DNA of 25,272 nt from a bacterium (GTDB lineage Bacteria; Hydrogenedentota; Hydrogenedentia; Hydrogenedentiales; SLHB01): assembly GCA_024231375.1 (NCBI GenBank), contig JAAEQP010000260.1, positions 1 to 25,272 of the forward strand, given 5' to 3'. Positions 16,336-23,950 of the stretch are shown in pieces. Within the stretch, counting starts at the first letter, position 1. Each line of letters opens with the position of its first letter. The notes beneath the pieces were generated by a model. That model saw nothing but the letters and a program-made list of their open reading frames with translations, was not told the origin of the DNA and did no database searches. A program made the translations under genes and the position numbers.

Positions 16336-17772
16336 ATGAAGAAAGCTATTCTCATGGTGACTCTATCGCTGTTTCCCCGATTGCTGGTGGCACAGGAGGT
16401 CGATCTGAAGTCCTTGGCGGGAGAGGACTGGTACGGGCTCTACTTCAACGGACAGAAATCCGGGTACGCGATGGAAAGCACCGTCGTCGGTGAAGACAAC
16501 TCGGTCAGCCTGCTCGAGGACGCCCATTTTCGGGTGCGGATGATGGGGGTGCGGCAGGACATGCGCATCCTGTCCAAGCGCGTGTACGGTCCCGATGGGA
16601 TGCTTGTCAGCGTGGAATCCCAGGTGGACGAAATCAGCGGTTCCCAGAAATTCGTCGGGACGGTCGAGGGGGACGAACTGGTTCTGGTGCGTTCGATGGC
16701 CGGACGCGAGGACACCCAGCGCCTTCCCCGTCCGAAGGAATCGATCGAAGACGCGCTGAAGCAGGTCAAACTGATCGGCGAGGACGCCAAGGTGGGCGAT
16801 TCGGTGTCCTATTCGCTCTTCGAGCCCATGCTGGCGAAGGAGGTCGAGGCCACGAGTACCATCGTCGCGGTGGAGGAACGTGTGCTCGACGGCGTGGCCA
16901 CCAAGGTGTTCCGGCTCAAAACCTCCATGCCCGTACTGAACATCGACACCGTGTCGTATATCACCGAGGACGGGACCACGCTCGAAGATGTGGTGGCCGG
17001 CATGATCACCATGCGCCTCGAACCCAAGGAGATCGCCCAGGACGTCGACTACAGCAACGACGTCATCGTGTCGAACGCCGCCATGGTGGATCGACAGATT
17101 GCCGACCCACGGGGCCGGGCGTCGCTGAAGCTCCGTATCACCGGACCGCTCACATCGACGCACCTCTACAACGACGAGCGGCAGTATCTGGCGGCCCAAG
17201 GGGACGCTTTCGCCTTCGAGGGACGCCGCGTCGTGTTGGACGGGTTCGAACCGGCGCCCCTTCCCATAGACAACGCGGACGTCATCGAATGGAGCAAGCC
17301 TACGCTCTTCGTGCAGAGTGACGACGAAAAACTGGTGACCAAGGCGCGGGAGCTTGCGGGCGACGAGAAGGACGCGTTCAAGGTGTCCGAGACGCTCTGT
17401 CACTGGGTGTTCCAGAATGTGAGGACGACGTTCTCCGCGCGCATGAGCAACGCGCTGGAGGTGATGGACAGCCTGGAAGGCGACTGCACGGAGCACAGCA
17501 TTCTGTTCGTTGGGTTAGCCCGAGCGGCGGGTCTTCCGGCGCGCGAAGTCGCCGGCCTTATCTATCTTGAAGGTGGGCAGGGCTTCTACTTCCACCAGTG
17601 GGCCAAGGTGTGGATTGGCAAGTGGATTGACGTGGACCCGACGTTCGACCAGCCTCTGGCCGATGCGACGCACATCAAGCTCGGAGAGGGCGACCTGTTC
17701 GAGCAGGCCAAGCTGATCCCGATCATCGGGCAGATCCGTATCGAAGTCGTGGAAGAGACCGCCGCCGAATGA
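16336..17772 (+). CDS. Secreted transglutaminase-like superfamily protein
   Basis: A 478-residue exported protein with a signal peptide over about residues 1-20 (MKKAILMVTLSLFPRLLVA). The N-terminal two thirds are strand-rich and match nothing I can name. The C-terminal transglutaminase-like core has the probable catalytic triad Cys384 (EGDCTEHS), His420 (YFHQWAKVWIGKWIDVDPTF) and Asp434 or Asp432. The family includes proteases and amidases as well as cross-linking enzymes, so the reaction is unknown. Action in the periplasm or at the envelope is inferred from the signal peptide. AAGGAG sits eight bases before the ATG. A TACAAT -10-like box at 16305-16310 gives a short leader, though the -35 is poor. 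It is separated from asnB by 125 bases and is probably transcribed independently. Confidence 0.82.
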   Translation: MKKAILMVTLSLFPRLLVAQEVDLKSLAGEDWYGLYFNGQKSGYAMESTVVGEDNSVSLLEDAHFRVRMMGVRQDMRILSKRVYGPDGMLVSVESQVDEISGSQKFVGTVEGDELVLVRSMAGREDTQRLPRPKESIEDALKQVKLIGEDAKVGDSVSYSLFEPMLAKEVEATSTIVAVEERVLDGVATKVFRLKTSMPVLNIDTVSYITEDGTTLEDVVAGMITMRLEPKEIAQDVDYSNDVIVSNAAMVDRQIADPRGRASLKLRITGPLTSTHLYNDERQYLAAQGDAFAFEGRRVVLDGFEPAPLPIDNADVIEWSKPTLFVQSDDEKLVTKARELAGDEKDAFKVSETLCHWVFQNVRTTFSARMSNALEVMDSLEGDCTEHSILFVGLARAAGLPAREVAGLIYLEGGQGFYFHQWAKVWIGKWIDVDPTFDQPLADATHIKLGEGDLFEQAKLIPIIGQIRIEVVEETAAE

Positions 17773-17828
17773 TATGGTCGGTGGACAAGCCGCGCCGAAG
17801 TCCGGTTGAATAGCATGTTCGGTCAATC

Positions 17829-17842
17829 GTCTCATACGAGAC
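17829..17842 (+). promoter_or_regulatory. Small hairpin just before the ribosome-binding site of the lipoprotein gene
   Basis: GTCTC (17829-17833), tetraloop ATAC, GAGAC (17838-17842) end directly before AGGAG (17843-17847), the ribosome-binding site of the gene starting at 17856. Such a stem could tune ribosome access or protect the 5' end. It is only five base pairs and may be incidental. Confidence 0.25.
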
Positions 17843-17855
17843 AGGAGTAGCGGAC

Positions 17856-18503
17856 ATGAGATGGTCTTGGATCGTTTGTGGAATGGCCCTTGCCGCCGCA
17901 TCGGGCGGCTGCGGGCTTCTTCGCCAGACGGACGGGGGCAGCGACGGCCGAAACGAGGCAGTACTCGACGCCACGGAAGATCTGGTGCGCGACTCGTTGC
18001 GATACATCCAGGGACGCCGCGACTCGCTCGGTCCAGCGGCGGAGCCGGACGACCCGTCCCCGGAGCCGGGGCAGGTGTCCGCCCGCATGGTGGAACTGGC
18101 CGAAGGACTGCGGGAACGGGCCCCTCGAATCGAGGAGGCCAAGCGACAACGCTGCGTGGGTGAAGACAGCCGCGGGTACCTTGCCGTTCGAGAGGATTGC
18201 GCGGAATCCCAAGCGGTCTTGGCCGACACGGAGCGGAAGAACGAGATGCAGCAGCTTGTCGCCGCCGAAAACGCCGACCGCAAGGATTACTACAACGAAC
18301 TCGCTCTCGTGATGGACTCTGAGGCCGTCACGCTCACCGCCGTCGAACGTCTTTTCGCTCAATCCTGGCGCGACCGCGCGAAGTCCGGGTTGAAGTATCA
18401 GCTTCCACCCGAAGGGGCGGAATTCGATCTTGTCCAGGCATCTCGATTTGGGAAGCGCCTGGGAGATCGTTGTGTGCCGGACGCTTGGGTTGCGGTCGAC
18501 TGA
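17856..18503 (+). CDS. DUF1318/YdbL-like lipoprotein
   Basis: A 215-residue predicted lipoprotein. The N-terminal hydrophobic segment ends in ASGGC, a somewhat atypical lipobox with Cys19 as the acylation site. After a Pro/Asp-rich linker (about residues 55-75), residues 90-200 read IEEAKRQRCVGEDSRGYLAV, then VAAENADRKDYYNELA and a VDxAxF-like end. This matches the YdbL/DUF1318 pattern VGE..GYL followed by ENADR..LY..IA. E. coli YdbL is encoded with YdbH and YnbE, linked to outer-membrane lipid transport; neither partner is seen here. AGGAG lies eight bases before the ATG. It follows the transglutaminase-like gene by 83 bases, and the two could function together at the envelope, but that is inference. 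Confidence 0.68.
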   Translation: MRWSWIVCGMALAAASGGCGLLRQTDGGSDGRNEAVLDATEDLVRDSLRYIQGRRDSLGPAAEPDDPSPEPGQVSARMVELAEGLRERAPRIEEAKRQRCVGEDSRGYLAVREDCAESQAVLADTERKNEMQQLVAAENADRKDYYNELALVMDSEAVTLTAVERLFAQSWRDRAKSGLKYQLPPEGAEFDLVQASRFGKRLGDRCVPDAWVAVD

Positions 18504-18529
18504 GCGTGGGCGGGAGAACTTCCTGGTTC

Positions 18530-18632
18530 GGGGTGCCTTGGCGAAACCCCCATGGCGCGCGGCGAGTCACACTTGATGGGGTGCGGCAAGGAGTACCCGC
18601 CGCTAGAATTGTGTGCGGCCGCAGACGCGGCC
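18530..18632 (+). promoter_or_regulatory. Structured intergenic region with competing hairpins before the phosphoesterase gene
   Basis: A long imperfect hairpin pairs 18536-18553 with 18576-18591 (CCTTG with CAAGG, ACCCC with GGGGT, plus smaller helices). The ACCCC segment can instead pair with an upstream GGGGT (18530-18534), so two folds are mutually exclusive. GCGGC (18583-18587) can also pair with GCCGC (18599-18603). Further on, GGCCGC-AGAC-GCGGCC (18617-18632) forms a perfect 6-bp tetraloop hairpin. A TAGAAT box (18604-18609) without a -35 lies between. It may be a regulatory leader or the 3' end structure of the lipoprotein mRNA. Confidence 0.3.
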
Positions 18633-18667
18633 CGCTTGGGCCAGTCCACATAAGGTAACGATCCGCA

Positions 18668-19582
18668 TTGCTTTTCCTACGAAGCAGACGCTTCTTCTTC
18701 CTGTGCCTGCTCTTGCTGCTTGGCAGCGTGGGTGTCGCTATCTATCTCAGCACCTCCCCGGGCGACGTCTCGCTGCTGAAGCCCTTTCACGAGCGATACA
18801 ACTATGCGCGCCTTGAGGAGGATCTCCTCGCGGAGCCGGGCGAGCGGGATCGATTCACGTTCGCGGTGTTGGGCGATTCGCGCAACAACGTGTCCATGGC
18901 CGCGAGGGTCTACACCGTGGCTGCCTCGGAGGATCCTCGGGTCATCTTCAATACGGGCGACCTCATTCGTGGCGGAACGGTGAGCGAGTTTCTGGACAAC
19001 CACATTCCTCTGCTGGAGATCACGGACCCTGTTCCTGTGTTCTGCGTGCCCGGGAACCATGAGCGCGGGCCCCGGCGCGACTTCAGCGCGTACGAGGCCC
19101 TGTATGGTGGCACGCGATTCGCGTTCGACTACGGCGCCTGCCGGTTTGTGGGATTCAACGCGAGCGAAAATATCCGAATCAGCGAGGGCGAACTGGCATT
19201 TCTCGACGAGGAGTTGTCCAAACCGGGTGCGAAGTACAAGTTCGTGTTCTTTCACATCCCGCCCAAGTATTTCGAGGCGACCATCTGCCCGGATGACCGC
19301 CGTGGGTTTTCGTGGAACGCGGACGAATTGCGCGAAATTCTGACGCGGCACCGAGTGACCGAGGTCTTCATGGGGCACATCCACGGCTATGCCTCGACCG
19401 TGGTCGATGGCGTGCGCTACACCCTGACGGCGGGGGCAGGCGCCCCGTTAAGCGCCCGGCTTCCCGTCGAGGCACGGCTCTATCATTGCCTGGTTCTTCA
19501 CGTGACGCCGGAAGGCCTCACCCAGGAACTCGTGTACCTCTCGCACGAGACGGGCGAGTGGACGCGCCGAACGATCTACTGA
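18668..19582 (+). CDS. Membrane-anchored calcineurin-like metallophosphoesterase
   Basis: A 304-residue protein with a single N-terminal membrane segment (about residues 8-27) and an exported catalytic domain. The metallophosphoesterase motifs occur in order: VLGDSRNN (Asp70), NTGDLIRGG, PGNHE, FFHIPP and FMGHIHGY. These supply the two-metal site. The first motif is GDSR, where most members have GDxH, so one metal ligand differs, as in some related phosphoesterases. Translation must start after an in-frame TAA at 18656. The only good candidate is the TTG at 18668, with AAGGTAA about ten bases upstream; no ATG occurs before the membrane segment. The substrate is unknown: phosphoesters of lipid, nucleotide or sugar origin are all possible. 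It lies downstream of a structured intergenic region. Confidence 0.85.
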   Translation: MLFLRSRRFFFLCLLLLLGSVGVAIYLSTSPGDVSLLKPFHERYNYARLEEDLLAEPGERDRFTFAVLGDSRNNVSMAARVYTVAASEDPRVIFNTGDLIRGGTVSEFLDNHIPLLEITDPVPVFCVPGNHERGPRRDFSAYEALYGGTRFAFDYGACRFVGFNASENIRISEGELAFLDEELSKPGAKYKFVFFHIPPKYFEATICPDDRRGFSWNADELREILTRHRVTEVFMGHIHGYASTVVDGVRYTLTAGAGAPLSARLPVEARLYHCLVLHVTPEGLTQELVYLSHETGEWTRRTIY

Positions 19583-19624
19583 GCGATCCAGGCGCGGGCG
19601 CGTCACGGGGCCAATCAGGGATCG

Positions 19625-19653
19625 TTGACTTGCTCGGGGGTCCGCCGTAGAGT
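19625..19653 (+). promoter_or_regulatory. Sigma70-type promoter for the methyltransferase-sulfatase pair
   Basis: TTGACT (19625-19630), a 17-base spacer and TAGAGT (19648-19653) lie 40 bases before the methyltransferase ATG. The -35 matches five of six consensus positions and the -10 four. The leader would be about 33 bases. Confidence 0.5.
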
Positions 19654-19692
19654 AGTTCCTATGACAGGCGAACCGGGGGCAACTCACACGAC

Positions 19693-20376
19693 ATGAGCGC
19701 CGACCGCGACGGATACCGCGGGTTTCACCGCAAGCGACACGAAGCCATCCTGGCGCTCTTGGAGCGACATGTGCCCGCGAAGGCGCCACGGCTGCTCGAT
19801 ATTGGCAGTGGCGGCGACGTGGCGGGAGCGGGCGCCTTCATCCAGGAGCGCTTCGCGGACGAGATCCACACAGTCGATCTTGGCGTGGATGTGGCCACGG
19901 GCGCCGGAAAGGGGCTGATCGCCAAGACGTGCAATGTAGACCGCGAACCATTGCCCTACCCGGATGCCCATTTCGATATCGTTTTGTTCGCGTCGGTCAT
20001 TGAGCATTTGTACAACCCCCACTTCGCGCTGAGCGAAATCGCGCGGGTGACGCGCCCCAGCGGCGTTCTGTTGATCGAGGCACCGAATGCCGTTGCGCTC
20101 GGACGCCGGTTCGACGCGCTTGCGGGCCGCAACCCCTTCGCACGGTTCAATCAGTACAATGCGTTGGAAGAGAAAGGTGTGATGGAGTACTGCGCGGTGT
20201 TCTACACGGCGGAGGAAGCGGGTCAGGCGATCGCGCCGTGGTTCGATGTGGCGGAGGTGCGGTACGCCATGCATTCACCGCGGACAAATCCGCTCAAGAC
20301 GCTACTGCGCGCGACTGCATTCCGGTTGAACCCACGGTTGGGGGATTGTTTCATGCTCCTGGGGAAGAAACGGTGA
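19693..20376 (+). CDS. Class I SAM-dependent methyltransferase
   Basis: A 227-residue cytoplasmic methyltransferase of the Methyltransf_11 type. Motif I is LLDIGSGGDVAGAG (Asp36-Gly41). The acidic end of strand 2 is TVDLGVD, and the motif II/III region reads YPDAHFDIVLFASVIEHLYNP and LSEIARVTRPSGVLLIEAPN. The early VIEHL motif is common in enzymes modifying glycans, quinones or lipids. The C-terminal half is less conserved and gives no substrate. It has its own probable promoter, and the sulfatase follows 28 bases downstream, so the two are likely co-transcribed. The pairing suggests a decorated or sulfated glycan as common substrate, but this is inference. Confidence 0.85.
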   Translation: MSADRDGYRGFHRKRHEAILALLERHVPAKAPRLLDIGSGGDVAGAGAFIQERFADEIHTVDLGVDVATGAGKGLIAKTCNVDREPLPYPDAHFDIVLFASVIEHLYNPHFALSEIARVTRPSGVLLIEAPNAVALGRRFDALAGRNPFARFNQYNALEEKGVMEYCAVFYTAEEAGQAIAPWFDVAEVRYAMHSPRTNPLKTLLRATAFRLNPRLGDCFMLLGKKR

Positions 20377-20404
20377 AGGTATGCCTGTCAAAGGAGACGC
20401 TGCT

Positions 20405-21796
20405 GTGAGACGACGTGATTTTCTTGCATGCATCGGCGCCGGGGCCGTATCCGCGGCCGGGATCGGATGCGCGCGATCAACGCGACCGACCCCTCGCCCC
20501 AACATTGTCTTGATGATGGCCGACGACATGGGCTGGGGCGATGTGGGGTACCACGGGCATCCTGTGCTGAAGACTCCGAATCTGGACGCCATGGCCGCGA
20601 ACGGCATCCGGTTGGATCGGTTCTATTCGGGCGCGCCGGTATGTTCGCCGACACGGGGCAGTTGCCTGACGGGACGGCATCCGTTCCGGTATGGCATCTT
20701 CGGGGCGAACTCAGGGCATATGCGGCCCGATGAAGTGACGCTTGCGGAGGCCTTGAAGACCCAGGGATACGCAACGGGGCATTTCGGCAAGTGGCACTTG
20801 GGCACCTTGACCAAGACGGTGACGGAATCGAACCGAGGCGGCCCGCGTGGCGTGGCGCATTTCAGCCCGCCTGGGGACAACGGATTCGACGTGTGCTTCT
20901 CGACGGAAGCCAAGGTGCCTACGTGGGACCCCATGAAACATCCCGATACGGGCGAACCCTATGGCACGTATTACTGGGACCAGACGGGCGCACGGGTGAC
21001 GGACAACCTGGACGGCGACGATTCCCGTGTCATCATGGACCGCGTGGTGCCTTTCGTGCGCGATGCGGCGCGATCCGGACAGCCCTTCTTCGTGGTGGTG
21101 TGGTTCCACACGCCGCACCTGCCCGTGGTGGCGGGGCCCAAGTATCTGAAGATGTACGAGTCGGAACCCGAGGAGAAGCGTCACTATTACGGCGCCCTGA
21201 CGGCCATGGACGAACAGGTGGGCCGGGTCCGCGACGAATTGCGCGTGCTCGGAGTGGCCGACACGACAATGGTGTGGTTCTGCAGTGACAACGGGCCTGA
21301 GGGCCGGACCGCGGCCTCCCCCGGTTCGCCGGGACCCTTCCGCGGCCGCAAGCGCAGCCTATTCGAGGGGGGGGTGCGGGTACCGGGAATTCTGGAGTGG
21401 CCGGAGCGTGTGGCGCCGGGTGAAGTCACAGAGGTCCCGTGCAGCACGTCGGACTACTTCCCGACCGTGATGGATGCTTTGGGATTCCGCATGAGGGGTC
21501 GGCCGGAACCGGTCGACGGGATCAGTCTGGTGCCCTTGCTCGAGGGACGGATGAACGAGCGGCCTGTGCCGATCGCGTTCGAGTCGCGGGGTCAAGTGAC
21601 GTTGAACGACAACCGTTACAAGATCGTGAGCCAAGACAACGGCAAGACGTATATGCTGTTCGACGTGGTGGACGATCCCGGCGAGACCACGGACTTGGCG
21701 GCCAAGCATCCCGATGTCGCCGCGCGCATGCGGCGGACCGTGGAAGACTGGCAGGCGTCGTGCAGGCGTAGCCTCGACGGGGACGACTACAGCTAG
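20405..21796 (+). CDS. Formylglycine-dependent sulfatase with Tat/lipoprotein signal
   Basis: A 463-residue arylsulfatase-family (S1) enzyme that hydrolyses sulfate esters, most likely of a polysaccharide. The active-site motif CSPTR spans Cys80-Arg84, where Cys80 would become formylglycine. Asp40 and Asp41 (MMADDMGWGD) and the later CSDNGPEG supply the metal site. GKWHLG holds the conserved Lys and His. The N-terminus RRRDFL followed by a hydrophobic stretch and GIGC resembles a Tat signal with a lipobox, so it is probably exported folded and lipid-anchored. The GTG at 20405 is preferred: AAGGAG lies eight bases upstream, and it gives a compact signal. The ATG at 20381 would add eight residues. 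No maturation enzyme (anSME or FGE) is visible. The stop codon overlaps that of larE. Confidence 0.94.
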   Translation: MRRRDFLACIGAGAVSAAGIGCARSTRPTPRPNIVLMMADDMGWGDVGYHGHPVLKTPNLDAMAANGIRLDRFYSGAPVCSPTRGSCLTGRHPFRYGIFGANSGHMRPDEVTLAEALKTQGYATGHFGKWHLGTLTKTVTESNRGGPRGVAHFSPPGDNGFDVCFSTEAKVPTWDPMKHPDTGEPYGTYYWDQTGARVTDNLDGDDSRVIMDRVVPFVRDAARSGQPFFVVVWFHTPHLPVVAGPKYLKMYESEPEEKRHYYGALTAMDEQVGRVRDELRVLGVADTTMVWFCSDNGPEGRTAASPGSPGPFRGRKRSLFEGGVRVPGILEWPERVAPGEVTEVPCSTSDYFPTVMDALGFRMRGRPEPVDGISLVPLLEGRMNERPVPIAFESRGQVTLNDNRYKIVSQDNGKTYMLFDVVDDPGETTDLAAKHPDVAARMRRTVEDWQASCRRSLDGDDYS

Positions 21797-22635
21797 GCTG
21801 GGTGGGCAGGGCCCGCCGTGCTCCCGGTTCGATAGCCGCGCAAGTCGAGGGTAACGAACCGATATCCTGCGGCAGTGGCATCGCGCACAATCTGTTCGCG
21901 GGTGGTTTCGTCCAGAAGCCGCTCAAAATCGGCGGGGTCGATCTCGATTCGGCACACATCGTCGTGATGGCGTGCGCGGTACTGATGGAATCCAAGCCGC
22001 TTCAGACTCTCTTCCACCTGCTCCACCTTGGTCAGTTTGTCACGGGTGAGGCGTGTTCCGACGGGGAACCGCGACCCCAGACATGCAAACGACGCTTTGT
22101 CGGCCGTGGGCAGTTCGCGGGCAGCGCTGAGCACGCGAATGTCGGCCTTGCTGAGCCCGGCGTCCTGGAGGGGGGACACGACACCGCGTTCTTTGGCGGC
22201 CTTGACGCCGAGGCGTGTGAGGTCGGCCAAGTCATCCACAATGGAGCCATCGGCGACGTTGGCCAGGTCGTTGGCCGCCGCATACTCGCGCATGCGCGAG
22301 AAGAGTTCAGATTTGCAGTGGTAGCAGCGGGTACCGTCGTTCTTGAGATAGTCTTCATTGTCGAACTCGTTGGTCTCAATGATTGTGAGATGCCATTCCC
22401 GGCTCTTGGCTAGTGCGAGAGCATCCGCGAGTTCCGCACGTGGAATGCTGGGGGAGTCCGCGATGAGGATGTGGGCGTTTTCGCCCAGGACCTCGGCCGC
22501 CACGTCGGCCAGATAGGATGAGTCAACGCCGCCCGAGTAGGCAACGACGATGGTGCCGTACCCTTGCATGAGCGATACGAGCGCGTGCTCTTTGTCCTGG
22601 AGTGCTTGGTCCACGGCTGCTTCAGTGGCCTTCAT
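21793..22635 (-). CDS. larE: LarE, ATP-dependent sacrificial sulfur transferase for the nickel-pincer cofactor
   Basis: A 280-residue PP-loop enzyme. It adenylates the pyridine dicarboxylate precursor and donates sulfur to make the nickel-pincer nucleotide used by lactate racemase and other LarA-like enzymes. The PP-loop is SGGVDSS (Ser34-Ser40). GTRCYHCKSELF is the conserved mid-protein signature. Cys185 in FACLGSRFPVGTRLT lies where the sacrificial cysteine of Lactiplantibacillus plantarum LarE is found. Whether sulfur comes from that Cys or from a recharged persulfide cannot be told here. GGAG sits six bases before the ATG, within the 3' end of mtaB, which overlaps it by 14 bases. larB, larC and larA are not in the window. 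Confidence 0.93.
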   Translation of the reverse strand: MKATEAAVDQALQDKEHALVSLMQGYGTIVVAYSGGVDSSYLADVAAEVLGENAHILIADSPSIPRAELADALALAKSREWHLTIIETNEFDNEDYLKNDGTRCYHCKSELFSRMREYAAANDLANVADGSIVDDLADLTRLGVKAAKERGVVSPLQDAGLSKADIRVLSAARELPTADKASFACLGSRFPVGTRLTRDKLTKVEQVEESLKRLGFHQYRARHHDDVCRIEIDPADFERLLDETTREQIVRDATAAGYRFVTLDLRGYRTGSTAGPAHPA

Positions 22636-23935
22636 CGAGTTCTCCCTGCACCACGCCGTCCTGGTAGCCGGTCAGCTTCACGCGGCGTATCTCATTGGTC
22701 AAATCGTCTGTGGAACGCGCTGCCACGCGAACATAATTCCCTGTGTACCCAGCCCAGGCGCCCTGTGTCCGATCTTCGAACAGTACGGCCATGGTCTTTC
22801 CCAAGAAGGACTTGTCGAACGCTGCCCTGCGCGCTTCGCCCAAATCGCGCACCTGGGCGCTCCGGTAGTTCATGACCCGGGGGTCTACCTTGTCGGGATG
22901 GGCGGCAGCGGGCGTTCCCGGACGTTCGGAGTACTTGAACACGTGGGCGTAGGCTACCGGACTGCGATCCAGAAAGTCCATGGTCTGGGCGAAATCATCA
23001 TCGGTCTCGCCGGGCATCCCAACCATGACGTCGGTACCGATGCAGACATCGTCGACGCGCTGGCGCGCCTGGTTCATGAAGGCCAGGAGCTCATCGCGCC
23101 GATACTTGCGGCGCATGAACTCGAGCACACGGTCCGAACCCGACTGGGTAGGGATGTGCAGGAAGGGCACCAACGCATGGCCAGCGTCGTTCATGCGGTC
23201 GAACAGGTCTTCCTGGATGGTGGACATCTCGATGGAGCTAATCCGGATGCGGCCCAGGCCAGGAATGGTGTCGAGGGTATCGACCACGTCCAGGATGCCG
23301 CGACCTTCGTTGGCGTAACGCCCCACGTTGATGCCGGTGAGAACGAGTTCCTTCGCGCCCCGTGCGACGAGGTCGCGGGCCTCCTTCGTGAGATTCTCGA
23401 AGTCGCGGCTTCGCTCGCGGCCGCGGGCGTAGGGAATGATGCAGTAGCTGCAGAAGAAATTGCAGCCGTCCTGAATCTTGAGGTTGGCTCGTTTGGTCAC
23501 CGGACCGTCGCCGACGGGCTCAATGGCGAAGTCGTTCCGGTCAAGCCGGTCGTGGACGACCACGGGTTGATCGTTCTTGCCGTCGACTACGTAGTCCAGT
23601 ACGCGCAGTTTTCCTTCGTTGCCGAGAATGAGGTCGATTCCAGGAATCTCGGCGAGGGCCTGGCGGTCCATCTCGGAGTAGCACCCGATGACCGCGACGA
23701 AGGCGTCCGGGTTCCTACGGATGAAGGAACGAATGAGCTGCCGGGACTTGGCGTCGGCTTCACGCGTCACGGTGCAGGTGTTGACGATGCCCAGGTCGGC
23801 GGGTTCGGTGAAGGGCACGACGACGTATCCGCCGGCTTGGAGTTGCTCGACGATGAGGCCGGACTCGGCCTGGTTCAACCGACACCCAAGGGTGTGGACG
23901 GCGGCGCGTCTTCTATGTTGGTTCGCAGTCGACAT
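22622..23935 (-). CDS. mtaB: tRNA t6A37 methylthiotransferase MtaB
   Basis: A 437-residue radical SAM enzyme that converts t6A37 to ms2t6A37 in ANN-decoding tRNAs. The N-terminal methylthiotransferase domain carries the auxiliary 4Fe-4S ligands Cys18 (HTLGCRLNQAES), Cys54 (NTCTVT) and Cys85 (IGCYSE). The radical SAM cluster motif is CNFFCSYC (Cys158, Cys162, Cys165), followed by IIPYARGRERSR. The C-terminus contains a TRAM-like tRNA-binding region (VLFEDRTQGAWAGYTGNYVRV). TLGCRLNQ rather than TFGCQMN distinguishes it from MiaB. It starts 15 bases after the miaB stop, with a weak AAGAAG upstream, and overlaps larE at its end. Length is normal for the family. Confidence 0.95.
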   Translation of the reverse strand: MSTANQHRRRAAVHTLGCRLNQAESGLIVEQLQAGGYVVVPFTEPADLGIVNTCTVTREADAKSRQLIRSFIRRNPDAFVAVIGCYSEMDRQALAEIPGIDLILGNEGKLRVLDYVVDGKNDQPVVVHDRLDRNDFAIEPVGDGPVTKRANLKIQDGCNFFCSYCIIPYARGRERSRDFENLTKEARDLVARGAKELVLTGINVGRYANEGRGILDVVDTLDTIPGLGRIRISSIEMSTIQEDLFDRMNDAGHALVPFLHIPTQSGSDRVLEFMRRKYRRDELLAFMNQARQRVDDVCIGTDVMVGMPGETDDDFAQTMDFLDRSPVAYAHVFKYSERPGTPAAAHPDKVDPRVMNYRSAQVRDLGEARRAAFDKSFLGKTMAVLFEDRTQGAWAGYTGNYVRVAARSTDDLTNEIRRVKLTGYQDGVVQGELDEGH

Positions 23936-23950
23936 GGTCTTCTTGTTCCG

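Noticed and set aside
16363..17496. 377-codon open frame on the minus strand
   Set aside because: It is antisense to the transglutaminase-like gene, which has a signal peptide, a ribosome-binding site and a catalytic triad.
19584..19624. CGATCC...GGATCG inverted repeat after the phosphoesterase gene as a terminator
   Set aside because: The arms are six bases with a loop of about 29 and no T-run, and the sequence runs into the next promoter. The evidence is too weak.
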